A stretch of 52,856 bases of DNA from positions 323,338 to 376,193 of the forward strand of contig WELB01000126.1 in assembly GCA_009602725.1 (NCBI GenBank). The letters run 5' to 3'. The stretch's first letter is position 1. Every line of letters starts with the position of its first letter. The DNA comes from Spirogloea muscicola. Its lineage: Eukaryota; Streptophyta; Zygnematophyceae; Spirogloeales; Spirogloeaceae. Of the stretch, positions 19,776 through 31,321 are shown one piece after another. The notes beneath the pieces are model-generated. The model was given only the letters and a program-made list of their open reading frames with translations, was not told the DNA's origin and searched no databases. A program made the position numbers and the translations under genes.

Positions 19776-21801
19776 CTAGCTGTCGCTAGCATTGGCAATG
19801 CCGACCATATTGAGCACCGCACGGTCCTCCTTGAAGCGCTCCAGAATGGTGCCCTTCACCACATCATCGGCCTCCAGGCCATCTGCTGGGAGAACTGCCC
19901 AGCACTCGACGACATCAGGCACAAACTCCGGCGTGGATGACAAGGAGGGGGTGCCAAATGTCACGCAAGGCCGACTGTGGCCGCGCTCCAGGGTACTGTC
20001 CAGGAAGATCCCGAAATGGTGCGGCTGGCCGCCCAGGCCAACACCGTTGGGGACACTGTCGGACGTGAAACCCGTCGCGCACTGCATGGACAGCGCCGTG
20101 TTAAGACATCAACATGATAACGTGGTCTAATTCTTGGAGGGCTGGGAAATTGTTCAAGCAGACAAGGGCACGCACCCAAAGGATGTTGGTGTTGGCGCCT
20201 GAGGCCTTGTGAAGGCGCATTGCCGGCGTGAGGGTGAAAAGAGAAGACTTGAGGTCACCATAAAAGGTGCTCCGCCGCTCCCATGGCTGCGAGGCATAGC
20301 CACCGAAAAGCGCGCCGCCCTTGTCTCGAACCACCAGGATTGTTGGCCTTGACACGGAGCTGCGCAGCACATGGGCGAGCAACTGAGCGATGATCCAGCT
20401 AGCATCTCAACCGCCACACAGCTTTGCGGGATGGTTGCTTGTAATGTACAGCCTGGGAAGGAGCAGCGTGGCGGTTCAGATCGTCGGCGCCCGTGCCTGA
20501 TGCGCCTGTAGAAGGTGCTGAAACTCATGCCGTGACTGCCGCTGTTGAAGAGCAGCACCCACTCGCGCGCGCTCGCCTCGGGCAGCGCGCCCGCGATGTG
20601 CCACGCATGCTCTCGTCGCAACAGGATGTGGGACTGGCAGTCGGCCGCAGCGGCCAGTAGCGGTACGCGCCGGCTGGCGAGTGCTGCATTCACCTCAGCA
20701 GCAGGTCATATGGGCAATGGCAGTCTAGACACTGGATGCAACAGAAGAAGTGAACTGTCTGCGTTTCCAAAGCTGACCCCGAAATCCTTTTGATCTGACC
20801 ATCGAATGGTGCTGCTCTAACACCTATCCATGGTAGCTAGTGACCGTGCCCAAGCCTTCCATTGTGACAGAGCCGCCGCCCAGGGAGGCACTCACCCGCT
20901 CCACCTGATGTCATCAGGCTGCCTAGGAAGCGCGGCAGTGACGGCACACAGCGGCACCACGCCTGGAAGCCTTCCTTGGTCAGCGTGTCCTTGGCAGCGT
21001 CGTCGCGGCTCCATTCGGCAGCGTCGAGGATGGCCTGCACGCTTGAGTCGGGCGTGGCCTCCGCTGGTCCTAGCACGGTCTCGAGCGTGCTGATCACCAC
21101 CGACTCTGCCTCCTCCCTGCCGACGCCCTTGAGTGCCAGCGCGCACCACGCGAGCTTCTCAGCTTCGCCCTGCTGCTTCTGTGCCAGTTCCCCAACGGGT
21201 CGCAAGCATTCCATGGACTCCGCCTCGTACCTCGAGGTGGGGCCGTCGCCGAGGAGGTCGACGAGCGCGAAGAGGAAGTCCTCCACCTCCTCCGCTGACC
21301 CCTTCTCGTACACCGCCTGCATGGCCATCGCGCCGGCGGCAGCGGAGACGATGCTCCGATTGAGAAGTAAAACGAGCAGCAGGAAGAGGAGCTCGGGGCT
21401 CCTCGATGGCGGGCGCCAGCCCAAGCAGGCGCCGGCGCAGACCTTGACGGCGACGAGGTCGTCGAGGTACAGCATGCCGTCGCGGCGGCCGCGCGTGGCG
21501 AGGTCGAAGAGCCTCGCGCCCAGCGAGCCGTGGATGCCAAAGTGCGCCTGTGAGGCACAGCGTGGCATCAAAGGAAGGGAGAGCCCGCTTCCATGGCCGC
21601 GGCGGCGTCGTCGTGGGGCCGCAGCTCTCCACCTGGAAGACGGGCGCGGAGACGAAGCGGCCGCCGCTGCGCGACTGAGCTGCCAGTGAGCGGTGCAGCG
21701 CCGCCAGGCTGCTGCGCTCCGCCTCCGTCAGCGTCCTGCCGCCGCCGCCACCGCCGCCGCCGCCGCGGAAGCGTGAGGGCCGGCGGGGAGCGCGGCGGCG
21801 T
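19776..21801 (-). CDS. TLDc-domain protein, MEAK7-like, 5' end in assembly gap
   Basis: Minus-strand exons read from the gap edge. 21760-21634 gives TLTEAERSSLAALHRSL and ends VFQ (donor GTGGAG). An exon from about 21548 gives AHFGIHGSLGARLFDLAT and YLDDLVAVK. Further coding sequence carries EEVEDFLFALVDLLGDG and FQAWCRCVPSLPRFLGSL. The C-terminal exons hold the TLDc domain: WVLLFNSGSHGMSFSTFYRR (near 20560-20520), RDKGGALFGGYASQPW with FYGD (20340-20180), then PNGVGLGGQPHHFGIFLDS to the stop at 19776. The N-terminal helical region followed by a TLDc domain matches MEAK7/TLDC1. Animal MEAK7 is linked to lysosomal mTOR signalling, and other TLDc proteins to V-ATPase and oxidative-stress resistance. 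The role in algae is not known. The start codon lies in or beyond 21802. Confidence 0.75.
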
Positions 21802-22773
21802 NNNNNNNNNNNNNNNNNNNNNNNNNNNNNNNNNNNNNNNNNNNNNNNNNNNNNNNNNNNNNNNNNNNNNNNNNNNNNNNNNNNNNNNNNNNNNNNNNNN
21901 NNNNNNNNNNNNNNNNNNNNNNNNNNNNNNNNNNNNNNNNNNNNNNNNNNNNNNNNNNNNNNNNNNNNNNNNNNNNNNNNNNNNNNNNNNNNNNNNNNNN
22001 NNNNNNNNNNNNNNNNNNNNNNNNNNNNNNNNNNNNNNNNNNNNNNNNNNNNNNNNNNNNNNNNNNNNNNNNNNNNNNNNNNNNNNNNNNNNNNNNNNNN
22101 NNNNNNNNNNNNNNNNNNNNNNNNNNNNNNNNNNNNNNNNNNNNNNNNNNNNNNNNNNNNNNNNNNNNNNNNNNNNNNNNNNNNNNNNNNNNNNNNNNNN
22201 NNNNNNNNNNNNNNNNNNNNNNNNNNNNNNNNNNNNNNNNNNNNNNNNNNNNNNNNNNNNNNNNNNNNNNNNNNNNNNNNNNNNNNNNNNNNNNNNNNNN
22301 NNNNNNNNNNNNNNNNNNNNNNNNNNNNNNNNNNNNNNNNNNNNNNNNNNNNNNNNNNNNNNNNNNNNNNNNNNNNNNNNNNNNNNNNNNNNNNNNNNNN
22401 NNNNNNNNNNNNNNNNNNNNNNNNNNNNNNNNNNNNNNNNNNNNNNNNNNNNNNNNNNNNNNNNNNNNNNNNNNNNNNNNNNNNNNNNNNNNNNNNNNNN
22501 NNNNNNNNNNNNNNNNNNNNNNNNNNNNNNNNNNNNNNNNNNNNNNNNNNNNNNNNNNNNNNNNNNNNNNNNNNNNNNNNNNNNNNNNNNNNNNNNNNNN
22601 NNNNNNNNNNNNNNNNNNNNNNNNNNNNNNNNNNNNNNNNNNNNNNNNNNNNNNNNNNNNNNNNNNNNNNNNNNNNNNNNNNNNNNNNNNNNNNNNNNNN
22701 NNNNNNNNNNNNNNNNNNNNNNNNNNNNNNNNNNNNNNNNNNNNNNNNNNNNNNNNNNNNNNNNNNNNNNNNN
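21802..22773. other. 972-base run of N (assembly gap)
   Basis: A sized scaffold gap flanked by GC-rich sequence. It separates two head-to-head genes and removes the start of both the TLDc gene (minus) and the SAL1-type gene (plus). Confidence 0.99.
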
Positions 22774-22910
22774 CCTCGGGGGCCCCGGCAGCCGCGCGAG
22801 CTGCCGCTGGAGCGCGACGAGCGGCGCCTGGCCGACTGGCCGGCGACGCGGCGCTTTCCGACGCCGCGCCTCCCGGCGGCTGCAAGCTTTGCCTTCTTCT
22901 GAACGTTAAG

Positions 22911-24984
22911 ACCATGGATCCGCTATCCGCGCGCAGACGGTGCAGCGGCGGCTGCTGGCGGCGGAGACGCAGGCCAAGGCCGACAAGTCACCCGTCACCG
23001 TGGCCGACTACGGTGCGCCCGCCGAGCGCCGACCCCGCCTCGAGCGCCGCTTTAGCTGAATTGGCGCTGCCAGCGACGCTGCATTGGTGAACGACGGCCT
23101 GCGCCCCAGCAGGCGAAAGCGAGACAGCGAGTGCTGAGTCTCGCAGTGCGCGGGCGGCCCGCTCCATCGATTGCGCGCGCGCAGGCTCCCAGGCGCTCGT
23201 CAGCTGGGCGCTGGAGCGGGCTCTCCCGCCTGGCACGCTCTCCATGGTTGCGGAGGAGGTGCGCCGCCGGCGAGGCCCACGTTCGAGTCACTGCTGAGGC
23301 TGTGTCGGCATGGCAGCTGGCCGCTGCCCATGCTCACCTTCCAGCTGCTGGACTCGTCGTGGAGATGTTGCAGCTTCGTTGACAGTTGAGACGTGCTGCA
23401 GGACTCGGACGACCTCCGGGCACAGGGCGGGCAGCCGATGCTGGATCGCATCACGGAGCTCGTGAACGAGGTCCTGGCGACTGATGGCGAGCACGGCAGC
23501 GAGAGACCGCCACCGCTTGCGCCGGCCGACGTGGTGGCCGCCATCGACCGCGGCCGCTCCGAGGGTGGCGCCCAGGGCCGGCATTGGGTCTTAGACCCCA
23601 TCGACGGAACGCGCGGGTAGCTCTGCCGCTTCCGCCGCTCTTGTGCGCCCTCCCTTCCAAGCTCACAGTCGCGGACGAGGATCCAGTGTCGTCCTCACAG
23701 CAGTACAAGTGGTCTCATATAGAGAAGCCTCCACGGGGTGCTCTTGCCAAATCCTTCAGCATATGGGCTGACCAGGCAAACCAGGCACAGCAGGCAGATG
23801 GTGCCCAGAGCCTTCAAGGAAGGCCTTGACACATGCATGACGCTCTCACTTGCGGCTGCGGCAGGTTCGTCCGCGGGGACCAGTACGCTGTGGCGCTGGG
23901 CCTGCTGGACTGCGGCGAGGTCGTCCTGGGGGTGCTGGGCTGCCCGAACCTCCCCAGCGCGCCCATCGCCGGTGGCATCGCTGCTGCTGCCTCCTCCTCG
24001 GAGGAGCCCACTGGCTGCCTCTTCTCGGCCCGCCGGGGCGCAGGCACCACTGTGGAGCCCATGGACAGCTCCCAGCCTCCTAAACAGGTTCACAATCATG
24101 CAAACAAGTAGAATGAAGCTGAGATGTACTCACATCTCATCCTGGCCTACTGAAGAAAGTGCGCTGTGGCTTTGCAGGTGCGCGTCAGCAATGTCGACGA
24201 CCCAACCTGGGCCACGTTTTGCGAGTCATATGAGTCGGCGCACTCCAAGCAGGACCTGACGGCCAGCATCGCTAGAGTGAGGGATGCGCCCATACTCGTC
24301 TATACAGCAGCATCAAGTGTTTAGTGCGTTGATGCTGTAGCCTTACATGTTGCCAGCTGCTTGCACCGACCCACAAAAGCAGAGTGCCTCCTGAGAATGT
24401 CAGCGGGGTCCTTGGATGGTTCAGGTCTTAGGGGTCACAGCACCACCAGTACGAATTGACAGCCAGGCCAAGTACGGGGCCATGGCTAGGGGCGACGCTG
24501 CGATCTACCTCCGTTTCCCGCATGCGGGGTACCGAGAGAAGATCTGGGATCATGCCGCGGGCGCAATTGTTGTCACAGGTGCCCAATTATTCACTCAGTT
24601 GCACGATGCAAGTGCTTGATGCATCCAGCACTACATTGCATGCATTGCCAGTGCGACTAGCGAAGATATGCTACTGTTACACTTGCCATGGTAATGTTAT
24701 GCATGATACACAGTAGCTTCTTCCGTCATGGATGTATATTGTTTACTTGCGGTGAGGTGATGTGAGTGCTGAGAGAGCTAGACAAAATGCGGCTGCACTC
24801 TTCTCTATTTGCAGAGGCGGGTGGCGTTGTGTCTGATGCAATCGGCAAGCCTCTGGATTTTTCGAAGGGGCGCTATCTTGATGTGGAGCGTGGCATCATC
24901 GCCACAAACTCCCAGCTTATGCCAATCCTGCTTGCCGCCGTGCAGACCTGCCTCAAGGGCGAGCAACCTTCTGCAATGGGCTAG
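22911..24984 (+). CDS. SAL1: 3'(2'),5'-bisphosphate nucleotidase (SAL1/HAL2 type), 5' partial
   Basis: Hydrolyses PAP to AMP and phosphate; in plants SAL1 acts in plastids and mitochondria and controls PAP retrograde stress signalling. Exons join in phase: 22911-23010 (QAKADKSPVTVADYG), 23184-23250 (SQALVSWALERALP...MVAEE), 23400-23617 (LDRITELVNEVLAT, HWVLDPIDGT), about 23867-24087 (FVRGDQYAVALGLLDCGEVV), 24179-24276, 24423-24579 (VRIDSQAKYGAMARGD, YREKIWDHAAGAIVV) and 24813-24984 (EAGGVVSDAIGKPLDFSKG). The lithium-sensitive phosphatase signature residues are present: EE after MVA, DPIDGT for metal binding, and WDHAAGA. The first exon visible has no ATG in frame, and an in-frame stop precedes it, so an upstream exon with any targeting peptide is missing, probably in the gap. 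Confidence 0.88.
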
Positions 24985-25490
24985 ATGGCAACATCCAGCA
25001 CGTTGCTACTTACTTGCACCTTGCATTGTAGAGCCTTTCAGAAGTCTTAGAGCCATATTGACATCATTTCTTGCTTATGCTGCACCACCAGATTAATCAC
25101 CAAAGATCTCAAAGAGCACATCATCTGGTCCATGCATGATTTGTTGTACTTTAGATTGTTGAAATTTTACCTATCAGCTGAGATTTGGCAGGATATGACA
25201 CAGGTGTCATAGACTCAATTCAGGCCAGGGTAAGCTGCATAAGGAAGTGGTTAATGCAAGGTTTCAGAGTACATCACTTGGTAGGGCCTCAAATGAAGGA
25301 TTACTCAAAATTTGTGCCAAGCACAGACTCCGTGACAGCAAGCCACCACTGTGTCATCTGGCATGTCAATGTCACGCTGCTTCATAGCATGAGGCCTTTG
25401 AGTTAAGGCTAGGGTCAAGAACCTCTAGAAAGTGGCAAGAAGTGGGCAACCCTACATAATTGCATAGCCAACCTGAATCAAGGAGATTAG
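24985..25490. other. convergent intergenic region
   Basis: Between the 3' ends of the SAL1-type gene and the CSC1-like gene. AT-richer than the coding regions; no feature identified. Confidence 0.5.
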
Positions 25491-28400
25491 TCAGACGGGC
25501 AGTGAAGCTGCGACACTTGCCCCAAGGAGGAGCTTTGATGTCTCCGACAAATTGTCTGAGCCAGCTGTGTCCTGCCTGAACTCTTCCTTCTGTCCTGGCT
25601 CTGCCATGCACTCTGGAGTATAAGCATGCACTATTTCTTCAAGCGTTGGCACCTCCCTCACCACTCCGTCCAGCATGTCCTCCCTGGTACTCTTGAGCTT
25701 TTGATATCCCTTCTTATCACTTGACTCATAGGCCACAGGTGCAGGCTGTATACAAAGAAGCAAAGAGACTCGTTAAGGCTACAATACGCTCTGCAACAGA
25801 GCTGACTATGTGCAAAGGTCGCCTAGGGTGCTGCAGCTTGAGGCTGTTGCCTGAGGATTGTGAGACTAATGGGCTGCTGCCTTTCCATACTAGCGCATGC
25901 CATCATAGGTTCCAGGGATTCTGGTCAGACTTTAATGTGTACTTCAATATCTCACTGAAATATCTGAGAAAGCTGAGCCGGACGCAGTCTGTGTTTGGGG
26001 TGAGAATTACCTGCTGTCGAGCTGTTTCCAAGGAAGTGAAGTGGAAGGACGGGTAGAAGCACTGGTTGCAGTATGCATAGAACGCGGCAGTAGCCAAGGG
26101 AAGTGGAACAAGAACCACAGTGGCACTGAACCTCTTGATGCCAAAGTACCCCAGCATAGTGATCTGAGTCGGGTCAAATGACTTGTCAAATATGCACCTC
26201 AAAATAGACACGGCTATTATTCTCCAATAATACATTAGAAAAATTTACCAGACTGAAGCTTCGTCAGCCAGAACTGGACATATTGCCATCTGACGTTACA
26301 GATGGTCCTCGTGCTCAAGTCACAGATCAGCAGACTGCTTTCATGTTGCCAACATAGCAGCTCACGGCATGTACAAGAAAGCCCGGCAGTGGAGACTCTA
26401 GACCTGGGCTGTGATAAGGACGGCCAATATCCTGCTGCTGATGTGCCGCCACATCCGGCCTCCGCCTTCACACGAGGGCACATACACGTTCATGGCCTGT
26501 AGGACGACACAAGAAAGCAAATGCATCTTGCATCAGCAACAACATTTTGTCAATCAAACATAAGCTGCAAGCACAACTAGAAAGTAGGGGCCTGCTTCAC
26601 AGGCGCCACAGACGCTTCACACTTACATACAACATACAAGCTAAGGAGGTCACGCACTATGCTGTATGATGGGAAATAGTGACAATGAAGAGTGGACCTG
26701 GTGCCTCATGGTAAGCCAGCCAAAAGCGAAATACAGAGCCGTGAATGGCAAGATGATGGGAGCAATGACAGCATAACAAAGTCCCAGTGTCATAATAAGT
26801 AAGTCAAAGGGAACATGTGCCCCGTATATTATGGGTCCTGGTTGCCAAGAATCATTCACATCCTTCTGCGTCTTGCAGAAGAATGCCCGCTGTGCATAAT
26901 ACTGGATGAAAGGCACTGGCCGGAGTAGCTCGATGCCGTATCCAACAAACAGCCTATCACAATGAGCTTGAAGCAAAGTGAGCTCCAAATAGGAGCAGCC
27001 ACATGCTAAAGTAAAGAAGAGAAGCCTTCGTATGTGTGGCGCACAACTTACTTCAGGGCCACGAAGGTGATGAAGAAGTTGGCATTTGGCGGTAGTGAGG
27101 CCCCCAGAATGCTCAGCACTTGCATGGGCTCCTTCACAACGAGCTGGATGGTCTGGAAAATTGAACCGCTAACAGTCCCTCCAATAAACACATTGAAGAT
27201 GATAAAGTAGAAGTATTTCTCCATGGTGGCCCTTGTTACAGTGCTTTCTTGCGGATAGCCTTCGAAACGACTGAGGTAAGTCATGAAGATAGGAATGAAG
27301 GTGATGGCAGTTGCCAGAATCAAAGGAGGAAGGTACGCTTCCAGGGCATTCTTCAGCACCGGCCTGGTTGGGCACGGACGATGATCAGTGCTGAGTCCGA
27401 GCAATTGCATGACCTGATGTATGCCTTCGACTATTATAAATCAGGACCATGATTTTGTCTGTACGTGATTAGCGACTGAGATCATAGACCTCAAGCTACT
27501 ACAAAGAGTTCTGCAACATCAGGACACTCACATATCAATCAAGCGTTTTGCAAACGGTAGAATCTTTCTGAAATTGTCTATTGTTGTCAGGGATGTTGCA
27601 AACGTAATGGGAATCTGCAGCAAAATTGCCGAGGCAGGGCTCCTCTTTAATTTGACCATGCAGTCCCCTTCTGTCCAACAAGAAGGGCACGTGCTATCTC
27701 CACAAGAATCTGATGCAGACAGCATACAGGCACGCTCTGCACAAATTGTGACATATCATGTTTGAAAAGACGAGCTCCTCGCTCAAGCAAGTACCATGTA
27801 AAAGCAGACTGTCAAAAACACGATGAAATTCGCAATGATCTGACGGGCTATCCGCTCTGTCAATGGGATTGTGAGATTCTCCCAAATGACTTCACGTGGC
27901 TCTGGGGCTGGACTTGTGATCCACGTCTCAGCTTGCTGAGCATGGACAATCTGTCATCCACAGGCAAGCCACACCATTGAGTTAGGAGTTTGTGTTAACA
28001 TAGTGAAGCTGCCCATTGCAGACTTTGCCATAGCATGTGACTGTATTTGTTCCTACATCACCTGTGAAGCAATGGCAGCAGCTGGACGGCTGTTGAAGAT
28101 GGCTAATGCAGCTACAGGCTCGCTCTCTTCACGGGTGAGTCTCTGCTCTCGTTCAACCTGGCCATCTAATGTAACCATGTCAGCTTTGACTCGTACAGAC
28201 CAGATGGGCTGCTCATGAGCTGCATTGACATGAGAAGCACATCCCAGCTACGCCAGTGTGTACAGGCTGCATAAAAAACTTGTAGACTTTGCGTGCCAGC
28301 ATTACAGAGAAAGTAGAAACGCAAATACTGCAAGAATGCGATAGGCGTGGGGGAAAGCCTCCAACTTCTAGCTGAATACAATGATATACACTGTCCAGTG

Positions 28401-30181
28401 GAACATCAAGAGGCTCCTACTTACGGGTGTGGCGGTCATGAACAAGTTCTCGTACCTGCTTTTCCAATTTCACTAAATGCTCGCTGTAGCAGTCAATAGA
28501 ATCGACTTCCTTGCCACACACTCCAAAGAGGCCAAGTCTGTGGTGTGGGCGCATGTCTCCCTTGGCCAACGTGGCTTGAGCTCGCTCAAGCTGCCTCCGA
28601 GTCTTCTCAATGTCCATCCAGGTCTTCTGGACCTGAAGTTTGCAGCAGACGAGGCATCAGTCTATGACTAGCCGGTAGCGTGCTTGCACTTGCAGAAGGC
28701 ATGCAGTGGTTAGTCAACCTTCTCCCCGCCTTCCTTTCTATGCGCCTGCTCTCGTGCTTGGCCGATGGACAGACCTTGTCCATCTTTTGTATGATGATGG
28801 CTCTCTCGAATGTGTTTGGATGCATGTCTTTCATGAAGGCATCCACGTGCTCCTGCTGACTTTCAATGCCTCTTGGTGGAGGTATGTCCGTCACAAGCAC
28901 TGTATGCACATTGGCAAGTTCCTAAAATGAGCAAGTGAGAATGCCACCAGCTATGGTGTGCAGTAAGCATCTGATTATATGTAGGAGCATCAGTGTCTCA
29001 CAAGCATGACGCCACCATGCTGCTGGTACAACCTCAGAAGCGACAGCAGCCAGAGTGCTCAGGCAGGAGAGCACTCTCACGTTCCTAAGATGATGCATAA
29101 ATTGCAACCATTCAGCGTGCTCGGGCATGTGTTGTACAACCTACTACAACCTGGCCTTGTAAGAACAGGTACTGCCAGAGTGAGAGCGAGGGCGGTTTAG
29201 TCAACCTGTGTACTGATCAGGGCGAGCTCGTTCTGTGGCTTGATGTCGCCATCGCAGCTTCGAGATATCCATGAATGCACGTCGAACGAAAAGGAACGTG
29301 CCCATAGTGACCCAGTATGCCCCAATTGCAAACGCCCACAGCCACGGGCTACCATCCTGATTCAAGCAAGCCGTAGTCACAGTCTGACCTCAACAACCAT
29401 CTGTGCGCTAAGCTGGCAGGCCAACTCCACATGCATGACAGGTGTATGCCAGCACCAGCAGCACCAGCAGCTCTCGCAGAAACAGGTGTACCTCAATGTT
29501 GCCCATGGCAAGCAGATCCAGCGAGTCGTATCTGAACTTCTGCCCAGGCTCGGCCTGGTGTTGATTGTGTGACTCATAGTAGCCCCCTTGGGCGCAGAGG
29601 GGAACGAGCACGAGGCAGCAGTAGACGGCCGCAAAGATGGTGATGTGCAGACCTGCATTTACCGCCAAACGCTCAGCATGTTATGCTCGAAGTTGCTGAC
29701 ATTCACGCAATATCACAAAGTCATGATGACCTACTAATGCATTACCACTGAAGGACGCGTTACACAAGCCGCTAGATGCCCATCCGAGCCTTCTTCAAGT
29801 CCTGCAAGCGAGACAGTCCAGAGTAGCCGGCCATGCAAAAAATCCACCCTGAAGCACGGAGATGCGGACTGGGCTAGGTGAACTGATGGAGCAAGGACGG
29901 CGTCGCCCACATGTCAAGAGAAGCCTCAGATAGACAGCTGCGTCGACGCCAGCGAAGGCGATGATCTCCTCCTCCGTCACGGACCGGGCCTCCGCGAGCC
30001 AGCTGAAGAGGCCCTTCTTCTCCACGTGCTCCGGCGGGCCCTGGCCCGACAGCAGCCGCGCCGGGTAGTAGACCGGGAAGTTGGCGCGCCGCTTCGAGAG
30101 CAGCACGTAGACGAGGAGGAGGCCCAGGAAGAGGACGAAGGACGTGGAGACGGAGGTGAGGAGCGCCGAGAGCGTCGTCAT
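25491..30181 (-). CDS. CSC1: CSC1/OSCA-like stress-gated cation channel
   Basis: A multi-exon gene on the minus strand for a DUF221 (RSN1_7TM) membrane protein. Exon 1 from the ATG at 30181 gives a first membrane helix (STSFVLFLGLLLVYVLLSKR) and the extended family motif near FPVYYPARLL. Next come helices around 29660-29400, then 29340-29215 (YWVTMGTFLFVRRAF, WRHQATERARPDQYT). The cytosolic domain starts VLVTDIPPPRG at about 28900 and includes LGLFGVCGKEVDSIDCY (28540-28480) and ALAIFNSRPAAAIASQ (about 28100). The channel core starts at 27930 (PAPEPREVIWENLTIPL) and continues through exons near 27640, 27380-27050, 26985-26660 (FVGYGIELLRPVPFIQYY) and 26210-26010. The C-terminal tail ends at 25491. 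OSCA/CSC1 proteins are mechanosensitive, hyperosmolality-gated Ca2+-permeable channels of the plasma membrane. Start chosen because the helix follows directly; upstream open sequence is low-complexity Gly/Arg. Confidence 0.85.
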
Positions 30182-30799
30182 CCTGCCGCCGCCGCCTCCG
30201 CGCTCCCGCTGGCCTCGCGCCCACGACGACGCGCCGCGAGAGCCTCCTTGGAGGCCGCTCGACGACGCCGCGCGCTCGCGAGACCGCCGGCGGCCGACAG
30301 CGGCGGCGGCGGCGGCGGCAGTGGCGGTGGCGGCGGCGGGTGGCCCGCGCGGGCAGCCGGAGGTGAGCTTGGGCCGCCATGGCTGCCTGCCACCTTTTCC
30401 CACTTGGCTACTCGCTTACACTGACACTTGTCGGAGTTTCTGGCACAGCGGTGAGCTAGTCCGCGTGGCCAGGTAGTGTGAAATGCGAACGCAAAATTTT
30501 GGCTGAATTCCCCACACTGCGAGCAGTCCTCAGCAGTGGCCAGGACAGACAACTGTGCTACTCACGACGCACCAACGCACCATTGCTTGTGCTGGATTCC
30601 AGAGCCAGTGGCGCCTGAGCACATGACTGCCTAGTGGAGCACTTTCTGCAAGGCGTGCACTCTGTAATGCAGTCCATGCACTGTGCAGCTGACTACTTGT
30701 AAGCGGTGACTTGCATTCGATTACACAAGCAGCAACTTTGCAAAGAGCACAATTTTGTTCCATTGTTGTTTTCATGAGTATAAAGAGAATGCGGCTGCT
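30182..30799. other. 5' flank of the CSC1-like gene
   Basis: CGG-rich near 30300-30340, then ordinary composition. Likely promoter and 5' UTR of the minus-strand channel gene. No other gene seen. Confidence 0.5.
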
Positions 30800-31189
30800 G
30801 ATTTTGAAAGAGGGGCTGTGAAAGCCAGCCAGATGCATACAGGTGTTCATGACGGAGCCACAGGCTAGGCAGCCAGGGCGCTCTTAGTAAGCCCGTGTCA
30901 GCAGTAGGAAGTCAGATGAGCTGAGGGGAGGAAGAGCAACCCCGCTGCGCAAGCCAGAGGCTGCTGCTGCAAGGGCACGACCAGCGCGGCGATGCAAAGC
31001 AAGCGCTTGGGAACGTTGTAGCGACATAGACAAATGCATGCGGTAGCAGGACACAAGACCCGAAGGCACCGAGCCACCGGGAAGAAATGAGTATAAAGGA
31101 GGAGATTGGGAAGCAACTTCCTCTGAGAGGAAAGAAATCAATGAATGATGGAAGTACATGAAAGGCCTGCTTTGGTTTGGGTTAAACAC
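30800..31189 (-). mobile_element. LINE 3' end (copy I)
   Basis: Minus-strand coding end with RMHLSMSLQRSQALALHRRAG and terminal SSSDFLLLTRAY, stop at 30884, matching the last 55 residues of the LINE consensus. The UTR toward lower coordinates has GGCTG, a short loop, CAGCCCC (30813-30830) and a CTCTTTC box. The open frame of this short remnant is intact, so the copy may be relatively young. Confidence 0.65.
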
Positions 31190-31321
31190 ACAACACTACT
31201 GCCCAAACAACTGCCCAAACAGCAGTATCGAATCATCAGGCAGGTGCACACCACTCCAAGGAGGCATGTTTTGGACACTTGGCTGCAGCTCCACAAGTCA
31301 TTCATAGGCCCTCAAGGCTGC

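Noticed and set aside
21593-22909. Long open frames running through the N gap on both strands
   Set aside because: They exist only because runs of N translate without stops.
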